The notes beneath the pieces are model-generated. The model had not been told where the DNA came from. It worked only from the letters and a program-made list of their open reading frames with translations, and ran no database searches. This document shows positions 44,701 through 52,999 of a stretch of 64,000 nucleotides of DNA, piece by piece. Within the stretch, counting starts at the first letter, position 1. Each line of letters starts with the position of its first letter. The stretch spans positions 186,001 through 250,000 of the forward strand of contig NZ_BJHV01000001.1 of assembly GCF_005405925.1 (NCBI RefSeq), in the 5' to 3' direction. The translations under genes and the position numbers were made by a program. The stretch comes from Streptomyces antimycoticus (GTDB taxonomy: Bacteria > Actinomycetota > Actinomycetes > Streptomycetales > Streptomycetaceae).

Positions 44701-45657
44701 ATGGATGTGGTGAGCGACGCGATCTCTGCCGTACACCTCGGCCATCCCTGGTCCCACCGGGTGCGGACGAGTGGGAGCTGGTGCGTGCGGCTGGACCCGT
44801 ACGACGGTGCGGGCTTCTACGTCGCCCTGAAGGGCAACTGCTGGCTGCTCACCGACGGCGGCACCCTGGTACCGCTCGGCGTGGGTGACGCGGTGCTGCT
44901 GCCCCATGGCACAGGCCATGTGATCGCCGACTCCCCCGTCGATGCGGCGGTCGCGAAGGAGAAGGCGGTGCCGTTCGAGCAGTGGCTCCTGGCGGAAGGG
45001 CCGCGAGCCCGGCCTGATCACTACGAGACCGAGATGCTCTGTGGCACGTACTGGCTCGACTGCAGCCGCATGCACCCGCTCATGGCAGAGCTGCCCGAGG
45101 TCGTCCACCTTCCCCACCGAGTAGGCGGCCACCTCGAACTCCGTGCCGCGATCGACCTGCTCGCCGGTGAGCTGGACGAGAGCCGGCCCGGCTCCTGCGT
45201 GGCGCTGCCGAACCTGCTCGACCTCCTCCTCGTCTACATGATCCGCTCCTGGATGGCCGAGACCACCTGCGGAGCCTGGCCCGGCGCACTGGGCGACCCG
45301 GTGACGGCCGCCGCCCTGCGGGCGATGCACTCCAACCCTGCCGCGCCGTGGAGCAATGACCGCCTGGCGGCAGAGGCGGGCGTCTCCCGGCCCACCCTGG
45401 CGCGCCGGTTCACCACCCTGGTCGGCCGCCCTCCGATGACGTACCTCACCTGGTGGCGCGTGATCCTCGCCGCCACCCTGCTCCGAGACACTCCGGATAC
45501 CCTGGCCACCATCGCCGGCCGGGTCGGCTACGGCAGCCCGTACGCACTCTCACACGCCTTCGAGAGGGAGTTCGGCATGACGCCGGGGCGGTATCGAGCG
45601 CAGGCCGCGGAAAGGCCGCCTCGTAAGCCCAACAGGGTGTCGCAGACAGGGAGTTGA
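44701..45657 (+). CDS. AraC family transcriptional regulator with cupin sensor
   Basis: This 318-aa protein has an N-terminal cupin domain (about 20-190: GSWCVRLDPYDGAGFYVALKGNCWL, GDAVLLPHGTGHVI). A C-terminal AraC double helix-turn-helix follows (ALRAMHSNPAAPWSNDRLAAEAGVSRPTLARRF...VGYGSPYALSHAFEREFG). It is divergent from the MBL hydrolase by 100 bp, a common regulator-target arrangement. The stop is two bases from the MoxR-like gene's start. Confidence 0.88.
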   Translation: MDVVSDAISAVHLGHPWSHRVRTSGSWCVRLDPYDGAGFYVALKGNCWLLTDGGTLVPLGVGDAVLLPHGTGHVIADSPVDAAVAKEKAVPFEQWLLAEGPRARPDHYETEMLCGTYWLDCSRMHPLMAELPEVVHLPHRVGGHLELRAAIDLLAGELDESRPGSCVALPNLLDLLLVYMIRSWMAETTCGAWPGALGDPVTAAALRAMHSNPAAPWSNDRLAAEAGVSRPTLARRFTTLVGRPPMTYLTWWRVILAATLLRDTPDTLATIAGRVGYGSPYALSHAFEREFGMTPGRYRAQAAERPPRKPNRVSQTGS

Positions 45658-45658
45658 G

Positions 45659-46681
45659 TTGGACACCGCACAGGACACGCAGGACACGGCCAAGCGGCTG
45701 CGTGCGATCGGCGACGAACTGTCGGACCGTTTCTACGAGCGGGCCGACGTGGTGCGGACGCTGGTGGTGACGCTGCTGGCCGGGCAGCACTCGCTGGTGC
45801 TCGGCCCGCCCGGAACCGCGAAGTCCGAGATGGCCCGGGAGCTCACGAGCCGGATCGAGGGGGCGTCCTACTGGGAGATCCTGCTGTCGAAGTTCACCGC
45901 GCCGACGAGGATGTTCGGTCCCATCGACGTGGCCGCGCTGGCCCGGGGTGAGTACCGCCAGGTCTACGACGGCCGCGCCACGACCGCGCATGTCGCCTTC
46001 ATCGACGAGATTTTCAAGTGCTCCACAGCGGCGCTGAACGAGACACTGGGCTACCTCAACGAGCGGATCTACCACCCCGAGAGCGGCGGCGAGCCGATCC
46101 GCTGCCCCTTGATCGGGGCCATCACGGCGAGCAATGAACTGCCCAGCGGGGAGGATTCGGCCGCGATCTACGACCGGCTGCTGGTGCGCATCGAGGTCGG
46201 GTATCTGGAAGACCCCTCGAACTTCGCCGCGCTGGTCCGCTCCGCCGTCAGCCGCCCGGCGGCGCCGGCCCGGACCACGGTCGAGCTGGCCGCGTTGCGG
46301 CACGCCGTGACCGAAGCCGTCCCGGCCGTGGATGTCCCCGATGCGATCGTGGACGCGGTGTGTACGCTGCGGGCCGCCTTGCGCCGTAAGGAACTCGTCG
46401 CCTCCGACCGCCGCTGGCGGCAGGCGGTGGGCCTGCTCCAGGCGTCCGCGTACCTCGACGGCCGTCCGGCGGTCGCCGAGACCGACCTGTCGGTGCTGAC
46501 CCACGTGTTGTGGGACTCCCCCGCCCAGCGTCCGACCGTCGAGCGTGAGGTGCTGCAACTGGTCAACCCCGACGCCAAGGAGGCGCTCGACCTGGCCGAC
46601 GCCATCGAGGAGTTGGAGGCCCAGCTCGACGCCATGGCCGGGCAGTCCCGCGAGGCGCTGAGCGAGCGGGTCATCAAGAGT
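45659..46681 (+). pseudogene. MoxR/RavA-like AAA+ ATPase, 3' end lost
   Basis: The N-terminal 341 residues of a MoxR-family ATPase are intact. Walker A GPPGTAKSE is near 49-57, Walker B VAFIDEIF follows, then the APTRMFGPIDV insert and the sensor region ASNELPSGED. These proteins act as chaperones with a VWA-domain partner. After ERVIKS the sequence passes directly into the C-terminal half of the VWA partner in another frame. The ATPase tail, the gene boundary and the VWA N-terminus are all missing, so this reads as a deletion. TTG start with GGGAG upstream. Confidence 0.75.
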
Positions 46682-47193
46682 ACGAGGCGGGGCCCGGCGG
46701 AGTCACCCGGGAGGCGTGGGCCAAGGCATGCGCCCTGGCGCTGCTGGACCAGGCCCGCCATGCCAAGCGCGACTTCGTCGGCATTCTGTTCTCCGCCGCC
46801 GACAAGTTCCAGGTGTTCCGCTTTCCGTCCGGCCGGCCCGCCGGCATCGCCCGGATCCTCGACTTCGCGGAGACCTTCCTCGGCGGCGGCACCAGCTACC
46901 AGACGCCGCTGACAGCGGCCCGCGAGCTGCTGGCGGAGGAGTTCGACGACACCGCCCGCATGCGCGGCGACATCGTGATGATCACCGACGACGAATGCGG
47001 CGTCACCGAGGAATGGATGCACGGCTGGAACGACGCCAAGCATCAGTTGGGCTTCCGGGTCTTCGGCGTGGCCATCGGCGCCCCGCGCGCCGCCGAGACC
47101 GGCTCGGTCCTGGAGGCCCTGTGCGACAACCTCCGCTCCATCGAGGACCTCACCGACGTCCACGCGGCCGCCGACCTCTTCCGCGTGATCTGA
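46681..47193 (+). pseudogene. VWA domain protein (ViaA-like), C-terminal remnant
   Basis: From EAGPGGVTREAWAKACALALLDQ on, this is the C-terminal part of the VWA protein that normally follows MoxR. The later metal-site loops (FLGGGTSYQTPL and IVMITDDECGVTEEW) and the ending DLTDVHAAADLFRVI are present. The N-terminal region with the DxSxS metal motif is absent. There is no plausible start of its own apart from an internal ATG at 46813. It is out of frame with the ATPase fragment. Confidence 0.7.
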
Positions 47194-47207
47194 CCCGGCC
47201 TGGGAAC

Positions 47208-48143
47208 TCACTGTTGGCCGAGGCGCTCGCGGAAGAAGCCGGTGAGCTTCTCGATGGCGGGGTCCACGTACTGCTTCTTGTCGTAGAGGTCGACATGGCT
47301 TGCGCCGTTGATCCAGTGGATCTCCTTGGGCCCAATGGCCCGCTGGAACGCTTCGACGCTCATCCAGGAGGTGACGGCGCGGGTGCCGACGATCATGAGC
47401 AGAGGCCGTTGCCCGATCAGCGGGGTCGGGCTGAAGGCATCGAAGGTTGCCATCTTGTCGATGCTGGTCCAGGTGAAGAAGCGCGCCGAGCGGGCATGCC
47501 CGGCTCGCGGAGTGCGGTAGTAGTCGAAGCCCTCGGCGCCGTGTTCTCCGCCGAGCGCGCGGGCCTGCTCGGCGGTGTCGGGGAAGAGGGTCAGGACCGG
47601 CGGCACCTCACCACGAGCCTCGGTGGTGCGTGCTTGCGCCGCGGCAGCCAGCATGCCCTGGAACACGGACGGGTCCTGGGTTCCGTCGGCTCCCAGGCGG
47701 AACTGGCGGGCGATGTCGACGGCGCTGACCGTGGCGACGGCCTTGATGCGATGATCGCTCGCGGTGGCGGGCAGTACGTAGCCACCGGAGGCGCAGATGC
47801 CGAGCGCGCCGATGCGCTCCGCGGCGACGTCGTCGCGGGTGGTGAGGTAGGAGACGGCCGCCTTGAGGTCCTCGACGCGGTGGGCGGGATCCTCCAGACC
47901 GCGCGGTTCACCGCCGCTCTCGCCCTGGTGGGCCGCGTCGAAGGCGAGCGTGGCAAAGCCCCTCTCGGCCAGGCGTCGCGCGTACAGTCCCGCGGCCTGC
48001 TCCTTCACACCGCTGCCGGGGTGGCCGACGACGATCGCCGGGCGCGGGGCCGGTGCCGGGGTGTCGGGAAGGTAGAGGTGGCCGGCGAGCGGGATGCGGA
48101 CACTGTCGAAGGTGACGTTGGTCTTCGCCACGGGATGCTCCAT
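47208..48143 (-). CDS. alpha/beta hydrolase (dienelactone-hydrolase-like)
   Basis: This 311-aa protein has an alpha/beta-hydrolase fold: oxyanion HPGSG, a nucleophile elbow GICASGGY with Cys in place of the usual Gly and the Ser following Ala, and a late histidine in GASHVDLYD. It resembles the YcjY-type hydrolases annotated as acetylxylan-esterase or dienelactone-like enzymes. It is divergent from an XRE regulator, a frequent pairing in Streptomyces. The ATG at 48141-48143 is chosen; the ribosome-binding site is weak. Confidence 0.82.
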   Translation of the reverse strand: MEHPVAKTNVTFDSVRIPLAGHLYLPDTPAPAPRPAIVVGHPGSGVKEQAAGLYARRLAERGFATLAFDAAHQGESGGEPRGLEDPAHRVEDLKAAVSYLTTRDDVAAERIGALGICASGGYVLPATASDHRIKAVATVSAVDIARQFRLGADGTQDPSVFQGMLAAAAQARTTEARGEVPPVLTLFPDTAEQARALGGEHGAEGFDYYRTPRAGHARSARFFTWTSIDKMATFDAFSPTPLIGQRPLLMIVGTRAVTSWMSVEAFQRAIGPKEIHWINGASHVDLYDKKQYVDPAIEKLTGFFRERLGQQ

Positions 48144-48312
48144 GAGTGTTGTCTCGACGGGGCCGCACCCCTGCGGTGGGCTCCGCGCCCGGCACACCGC
48201 CGGGCACGTGTCCACCCTCGGCCCGGCTCCGAGCACGCAAAAGGGGCACGTTCTTGGCTGGGAAGAAACCTGCCCCCTCACCACCTGCGCCGCTCACGCG
48301 AGAATGGGGAGC

Positions 48313-49158
48313 ATGACTCCGGCCCCCGCCCCCCGCGATCTCGGAGCCTTCCTCAAGGCTCGCCGAGCACAGCTGGCGCCGCAGGACCTGGGCCTGCCCG
48401 AGACGGACTCGCGTCGCAAGGTCGCAGGACTGCGCCGCCAAGAGGTCGCCCAGCTCGCGGCCATCAGCGTCGACTACTACACACGGCTGGAACAGGGCCG
48501 CGTCCGAGCATCCGCATCGGTGCTCGCCACCCTCGCCCGTGCGCTGCGCCTCGACGACGACCAGCAGAAGTATCTCTACGAACTGGCCGGCAGGTCCGAC
48601 GCGCGGCCGCGCCGTCGGCGGGGGCCCGCGCAGCGCATACGGCCCGCCATGCGGCGCCTGCTCGACCAGCTCACGGGGTCCCCCGCCGTCGTTCTCGGCA
48701 AGCGGATGGACATCCTGGCCTGGAATGTTGCCGCCGCGGCCCTGTTCACCGACTTCTCGGTGACGCCACCGGGGCGGCGCAACTACGTGCGCCTGCTGTT
48801 CACGGACCCGGTCGTCCGCGCCCTGCATCGGGAGTGGGAGCACGACGCCCGCGACGCCGTCGCCGCACTGCGCATGGAGGCCGCGGCGGACCCCGATGAC
48901 CCCGAGCTGGCCCAGCTCGTCGGCGAGCTGTCCGTCCAGGACGCCGACTTCCGCACCTGGTGGGCCGAGCACCGCGTCAACAACCTCAGCTACGGCACCA
49001 AGCACTACCGGCATCGGCTGGTCGGTGACCTGACGCTGGACTGCGACGTCTGGAGCAGCCCCGACGGCTCAGGGCAGCGGCTCATGGTCCTCACCGCCGA
49101 GCCCGGCAGTCCGTCGCACGATGCCCTGCGCATCCTCACCGCCTGGACGGCCGCGTAA
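48313..49158 (+). CDS. XRE family regulator with MmyB-like ligand domain
   Basis: This 281-aa protein has an N-terminal helix-turn-helix (about 10-70: LGAFLKARRAQLAPQDLGLP...GLRRQEVAQLAAISVDYYTRLEQGR). A C-terminal PAS-like MmyB ligand domain follows (VLGKRMDILAWNVAAAALF...). Such regulators bind fatty-acid-like ligands. It is divergent from the alpha/beta hydrolase, its likely target. The ATG at 48313 follows GGGGAG closely; an ATG nine bases upstream is an alternative. Confidence 0.85.
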   Translation: MTPAPAPRDLGAFLKARRAQLAPQDLGLPETDSRRKVAGLRRQEVAQLAAISVDYYTRLEQGRVRASASVLATLARALRLDDDQQKYLYELAGRSDARPRRRRGPAQRIRPAMRRLLDQLTGSPAVVLGKRMDILAWNVAAAALFTDFSVTPPGRRNYVRLLFTDPVVRALHREWEHDARDAVAALRMEAAADPDDPELAQLVGELSVQDADFRTWWAEHRVNNLSYGTKHYRHRLVGDLTLDCDVWSSPDGSGQRLMVLTAEPGSPSHDALRILTAWTAA

Positions 49159-49191
49159 CCGGAGAACGCCCCATTCCCCCACCGGGCAACC

Positions 49192-49770
49192 TCATTTTTC
49201 CGGGGTGAGGTAAGTGCCGTCCTTGGGCACTCCAGCATGTTCGGTGCCGTCGTCGTCGCGATAGCGCCATGCGAAGGGCAGGCCGTGGGCGGTCTAGGAG
49301 TCGGGTCCCCTCATGAGCCGGAAGTGCAGATGTGGCTCGGAGGAGTTGCCGGAGTTGCCGCACTCGGCCAACTGCCGGCCGACCGTGACCCGGTCGCCCA
49401 CGGCCACCCGGAGAGATCCGCGCCTGAGGTGCCCGAAGCCCGCGTACACGCCCTGGTCCAGCTTGAGCACGAGGTTGTTGCCCCAAAGATGGCGGGGCCA
49501 CCCCAGACTGCGTATGAAGCCCTTCAGGTGGAGGTAGGCGAGGCCGGGCAGCGAGGTGCGGGAGAGGTGATCGCGCCGGCGGTCGGTGGTTGCCACGACC
49601 ACGCCGTCACCGGGGGCCAGGACGGGGCTCCCGAAGGCGGGGTAATGGCGCGGGCGGCGGCCCAGCGGCCAGAGCGGGTGGAACGGTGGCGTCGCTGCTG
49701 CCGAGGGGTGGTGTGGCAGGTCGATGGCGTAGGTCTGCGCATGGCTGTGCGTGTGGCTGGGCCGGCGTGA
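49192..49770 (-). pseudogene. M23-family metallopeptidase, decayed
   Basis: The translation shows the peptidase M23 core: PGDGVVVATTD, GNNLVLKLDQGVYAGFGHL, the catalytic HLHF in NSSEPHLHFRL, then GLPFAWRYRDDDGTEH. An in-frame TAG at about 49297-49299 interrupts the chain just after MRGPDS, and homology continues in the same frame to a TGA at 49192-49194. The N-terminus lacks a normal start and signal peptide. This is a true nonsense mutation, unlike the homopolymer breaks elsewhere. Confidence 0.6.
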
Positions 49771-49979
49771 TGACGACTCTCGCACCGGTGAGCCGCCGTC
49801 GCGGTGAGATGGCCCGGGTTGACCGGTCCACTGGCCGCCGGACGCGCGCACACCTTGGATTCCAAGGAAGAAGTCCGGTTCGAATCGTGAAACAACTGTC
49901 CCGTTTGTTCACGTTCCCGGCCTGACTCGTTGGCCATCGGCAGGTTGTCCGGACGAGTGGGCCGATCACAGTTCCCGGT
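49771..49979. promoter_or_regulatory. upstream region of the C-P lyase operon
   Basis: This 209-bp stretch between the decayed peptidase and the GntR/phn genes should contain the operon promoter. It is less GC-biased around 49850-49915. I looked for PhoP-type direct repeats and found only one GTTCACG-like heptamer (49907-49913), not a convincing box. Confidence 0.35.
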
Positions 49980-50744
49980 GTGAGTGCGACCAGGTATCTG
50001 GAGATCGCGGAGCAGTTGTCCGCCGAGCTGGCCGAGTGCGCCCGTGGCACACGGGTCGCCAGCGAGGCCGAGATCGCCCGTCGGTTCGGCGTGGGCCGGG
50101 CCGCCGCACGGGCGGCCGTTCAGGAATTGGAGCGCCGATTCGTCGTCCGCCGGACCCAGGGGTCGGGCACATTCGTCAACCGGCGCATCGACTACGTCAT
50201 CTCGCGCAGCGTCCCGCCGTCGTGGTCCGCCACGATCGCCGCGGCGGGCGCCACACCTCGTGCACTGGTCAAGTCGGTGCGCACGATTCCCCTGCCCGCC
50301 GGGCTGGCGGACAGGTTCGAGCGGCCCGCCGGGTCGCCGGTGCACGAGGTGGTGCGCGAGTTCTATATCGACGACCTCCTCGCCTCCTGGACCCACGAGT
50401 GGGTCCCGGTGGACGAGGTGCCGCACCTGGATCTGGCACTGCACGCGGTCGACTCCGTCGATCTCGTACTTCGCCAGACGGTGCGGGTGCGGCCTATACG
50501 GGCCTGGTGCCGGGTCAGCATCGACGTGCCCCCGGCGGAGGTCCTGCGCGTCCTGCGCATGGAGAGCAGCCAGCCCGCCTGGCTGGTGGAGAGCGTCAGC
50601 CGGGACGAGGCGCTCGGCAACGTCCTGATGTGCAGCCGTACCTGGACCCGTGCCGATGCCGTCCGGGTCGTGGTCGAACTCGACGAACGGGCGGCCACCG
50701 GTGACGAGGTCGCCACACCGCAGAGAGTCGTCACACCGCAATGA
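49980..50744 (+). CDS. GntR family regulator, HutC/PhnF type
   Basis: This 254-aa regulator has an N-terminal winged helix (GTRVASEAEIARRFGVGRAAARAAVQELERR, then RTQGSGTFV) and a C-terminal UTRA ligand domain (about 85-240). Position and type match PhnF, the phosphonate-linked repressor. The GTG start lies 22 bp upstream of the phnG ribosome-binding region at the operon's far end and is itself weakly led. It probably senses a phosphonate or a C-P lyase intermediate. Confidence 0.88.
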   Translation: MSATRYLEIAEQLSAELAECARGTRVASEAEIARRFGVGRAAARAAVQELERRFVVRRTQGSGTFVNRRIDYVISRSVPPSWSATIAAAGATPRALVKSVRTIPLPAGLADRFERPAGSPVHEVVREFYIDDLLASWTHEWVPVDEVPHLDLALHAVDSVDLVLRQTVRVRPIRAWCRVSIDVPPAEVLRVLRMESSQPAWLVESVSRDEALGNVLMCSRTWTRADAVRVVVELDERAATGDEVATPQRVVTPQ

Positions 50745-50766
50745 ACCAGGAGAACCAGGAGAAGCA

Positions 50767-51201
50767 GTGACATACGTCATGAGCAGGGAGCATCGCTGTG
50801 CCCTGCTGGCCGAGGCCGAGAGGGCCGAACTGATCGAACTGGCCGATGCCTGCATCGCCGACGGCGCGCAGGTACGGGTGCTGGTGGGGCCCGAGGTCGG
50901 GTGCGTGACCGCGCAGGTCCGCGAGCCGGTCCTGGAGCAGCGATTCCTGCTCGGTGACGTGCTGGCCTGCCGGGCCGAGGTGGAGCTCGCGGGCCACCGC
51001 GGCTGGGCCATGCGTCTCGGGGACGACCGCGCGGCCGCGCTGGCCGCCGCGGTGCTGGACGCCGAGGCGCGGTCCGGCCGCCCCCGGACCGCCGAGATCG
51101 ACCTGCTGTGCGAGCGCGTCGCGGAGCGCCGCGAGCGGCGGGAGAGCCAGGAGTGGGCGGAGCTCGCCCCGACCGTCGTCGCATTCGAGGAGCTGACGTG
51201 A
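50767..51201 (+). CDS. phnG: C-P lyase subunit PhnG
   Basis: This 144-aa subunit of the PhnGHIJ core complex acts with PhnI in the nucleosidase step that couples phosphonate to ribose. The family segments RAELIELADAC, GPEVGCVTAQVREP and FLLGDVLACRAEVEL are visible. The GTG start has AGGAGAAG upstream. Its TGA overlaps the GTG of phnH. Confidence 0.92.
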   Translation: MTYVMSREHRCALLAEAERAELIELADACIADGAQVRVLVGPEVGCVTAQVREPVLEQRFLLGDVLACRAEVELAGHRGWAMRLGDDRAAALAAAVLDAEARSGRPRTAEIDLLCERVAERRERRESQEWAELAPTVVAFEELT

Positions 51202-51881
51202 CCGCCGTAGAAACAGAGCCGGCACCCGCCGCCTGCGCCTCCGGAACCGCGGAACTGGTGACCGCGGCCAAGCTGCGCCCGGCCCAGGCCCAGGGCGTCT
51301 TCCGCGCCGTGCTCGACGCCCTGGCGCGGCCGGGCACGGTGGCCCGGTTCCCCTCGGACGTCCCCGGCGCGGTGCCGCCCGCGCTGCTGCCGGTCCTCGC
51401 GCTCGCGGACCTCGGCACCGGTGTCCGCGTCCTGGAGGAGGACGGCTCGCACCGCTGGTCGGACGTGGTGAGCGTGGCCACCAACGCCCCCGCGGTGCCG
51501 CTGGAGAAGGCCCGGCTCGCCGCCGCGGTACGGCCCGTCGCGGCGGAGGAGATCCGGCGACTGGCCCGGGGCACCGCCGACGCGCCGGAGGACGGGGCCG
51601 TGCTGTGCCTGCCGGTGGCCGCGCTGGAGGGCGGGCCGTCCACGTGGCGGCTGTCCGGGCCCGGCGTGCCGGGTGAACGGGACATCGCCCCGCAGGGTGT
51701 GCCGGACGGGTTCGTGGCGGCGCGCGCCGAGGCCGTCGGCGGTTTCCCCGCGGGGGCCGATCTGCTGCTCGCCACGCCCGACGGCCGCGTCATGGGCCTG
51801 CCGCGCAGCACGACCGTCACGATCGTGGCCAATGCGGCGACCAGTGCCGAGACCGGTGCCGTGGCCGAGGAGGAGGACTGA
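51198..51881 (+). CDS. phnH: C-P lyase subunit PhnH
   Basis: This 227-aa core subunit has a PLP-transferase-like fold without PLP. FRAVLDALARPGTVARFP near residue 35 and LPVAALEGGPSTWRLSGPGV near 145 are diagnostic. It starts by GTG in the phnG stop and ends in a TGATG overlap with phnI. Confidence 0.92.
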   Translation: MTAVETEPAPAACASGTAELVTAAKLRPAQAQGVFRAVLDALARPGTVARFPSDVPGAVPPALLPVLALADLGTGVRVLEEDGSHRWSDVVSVATNAPAVPLEKARLAAAVRPVAAEEIRRLARGTADAPEDGAVLCLPVAALEGGPSTWRLSGPGVPGERDIAPQGVPDGFVAARAEAVGGFPAGADLLLATPDGRVMGLPRSTTVTIVANAATSAETGAVAEEED

Positions 51882-52999
51882 TGGGGTACTCGGGAGCACG
51901 CGGAGGTCTCGAGGCGATTCTCGCCGCCGAGGACCTGGTCCGCCGCAAGCGGGACCACGCGCCCGCGCCGTGGTCGTCCACCGAGCAGATCACCACCCGG
52001 TTCCGGCTGGCCGTCGACCGGGTGATGGGCGAGGCCGGCCTGTACGACGAGCCCACCGCGGCCGACGCCTTCCGGCAGGCCGAGGGGGACACCCTGGAGG
52101 CATCGCACCTGCTGCGCGCGCAGCGGTCCACCCTGCCGCGGCTGGCGGTCAGCGAACCCGTCGACCCGGGCGAGATGACCGTGATACGCCGCATCGTGCC
52201 GGCCTTCCGCGAGCCCGACGGCCCGCAGCTGCTCGGCCGTACCTCCGACTACACCGGCCGCCTGCTGGAGCGGCCCGACGGCCCGCCGGAGCCGGCCCAG
52301 GAGGACGCCAGGACAGGCAACGCGGAGCGCACCGAGGAGCAGCGCAGCCCCCGCCGGTTCATGGACCTGCTGCGGAAGATGGAACTGCTCGCCGAGGGGC
52401 GGACCGCCGACGATCCGGAGCCGCACGACATCACCCGCAAGCCCGCCCGGCCGCCCGCCGACCGGTCCGCCGTCCTGGCCGCCATGGCCCGCGCCGAATC
52501 CGGTGCGCTGGTGGCGCTGTGGTACCGCTCGATCCTCGGGCCGGACGGCGATGTGCACGAGATCACCCTGGGCGAGCTGCGGCACGGGCGGCTGCCGCTG
52601 CGGGTCCGCCACCCGCACACGGGAAACCCCGTCACCGTCGGCGAGTTCCGGGTCACCGAGGCCGAGGCCATCGAGGACCTGGACGGCGCGGACGAGGACC
52701 GTACGCGCTTCGACATCGGCTATGGCCTGTGCTTCGGGCACAACGAGCGCAAGGCGATCGCCATGGCCAACCTGGACATCGCCAACCGCCGGTTCGGCCG
52801 CAGCGGGCCGCTGGAGCAGTTGCTGCTGCTCACCATCGACGGCCTCGACTCGGGCGGCTTCCTGGAGCACCTGAAGCTCCCCCACTACGTCACCTTCCGC
52901 TCGATGGTCGAGCGCAAGCAAGCCATGCGGGCCGCCGCCGAGGCGGGAGAGGACCCGCCCGCACGGGCCGCCGGGCCCGCCGGAAAGGACTGCCGATGA
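51881..52999 (+). CDS. phnI: C-P lyase subunit PhnI
   Basis: This 372-aa subunit is the nucleosidase partner that, with PhnG, H and L, attaches the phosphonate to ribose 5-triphosphate. Family features are GYSGARGGLEAILAAE at the N-terminus, the QIITRFRLAVDRVMGEA-like region, GDVHEITLGELRHG, and the C-terminal GYGLCFGHNERKAIAMANLDI and LPHYVTFRSMVERK. The final residues are Ala/Gly/Pro-rich. The stop overlaps the phnJ start. Confidence 0.93.
   Translation: MGYSGARGGLEAILAAEDLVRRKRDHAPAPWSSTEQITTRFRLAVDRVMGEAGLYDEPTAADAFRQAEGDTLEASHLLRAQRSTLPRLAVSEPVDPGEMTVIRRIVPAFREPDGPQLLGRTSDYTGRLLERPDGPPEPAQEDARTGNAERTEEQRSPRRFMDLLRKMELLAEGRTADDPEPHDITRKPARPPADRSAVLAAMARAESGALVALWYRSILGPDGDVHEITLGELRHGRLPLRVRHPHTGNPVTVGEFRVTEAEAIEDLDGADEDRTRFDIGYGLCFGHNERKAIAMANLDIANRRFGRSGPLEQLLLLTIDGLDSGGFLEHLKLPHYVTFRSMVERKQAMRAAAEAGEDPPARAAGPAGKDCR

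Noticed and set aside
49896..49930. PhoP (PHO) box upstream of the phn operon
   Set aside because: Only one GTTCACG-like heptamer is present. The 11-bp direct-repeat spacing of Streptomyces PHO boxes is not met on either side.
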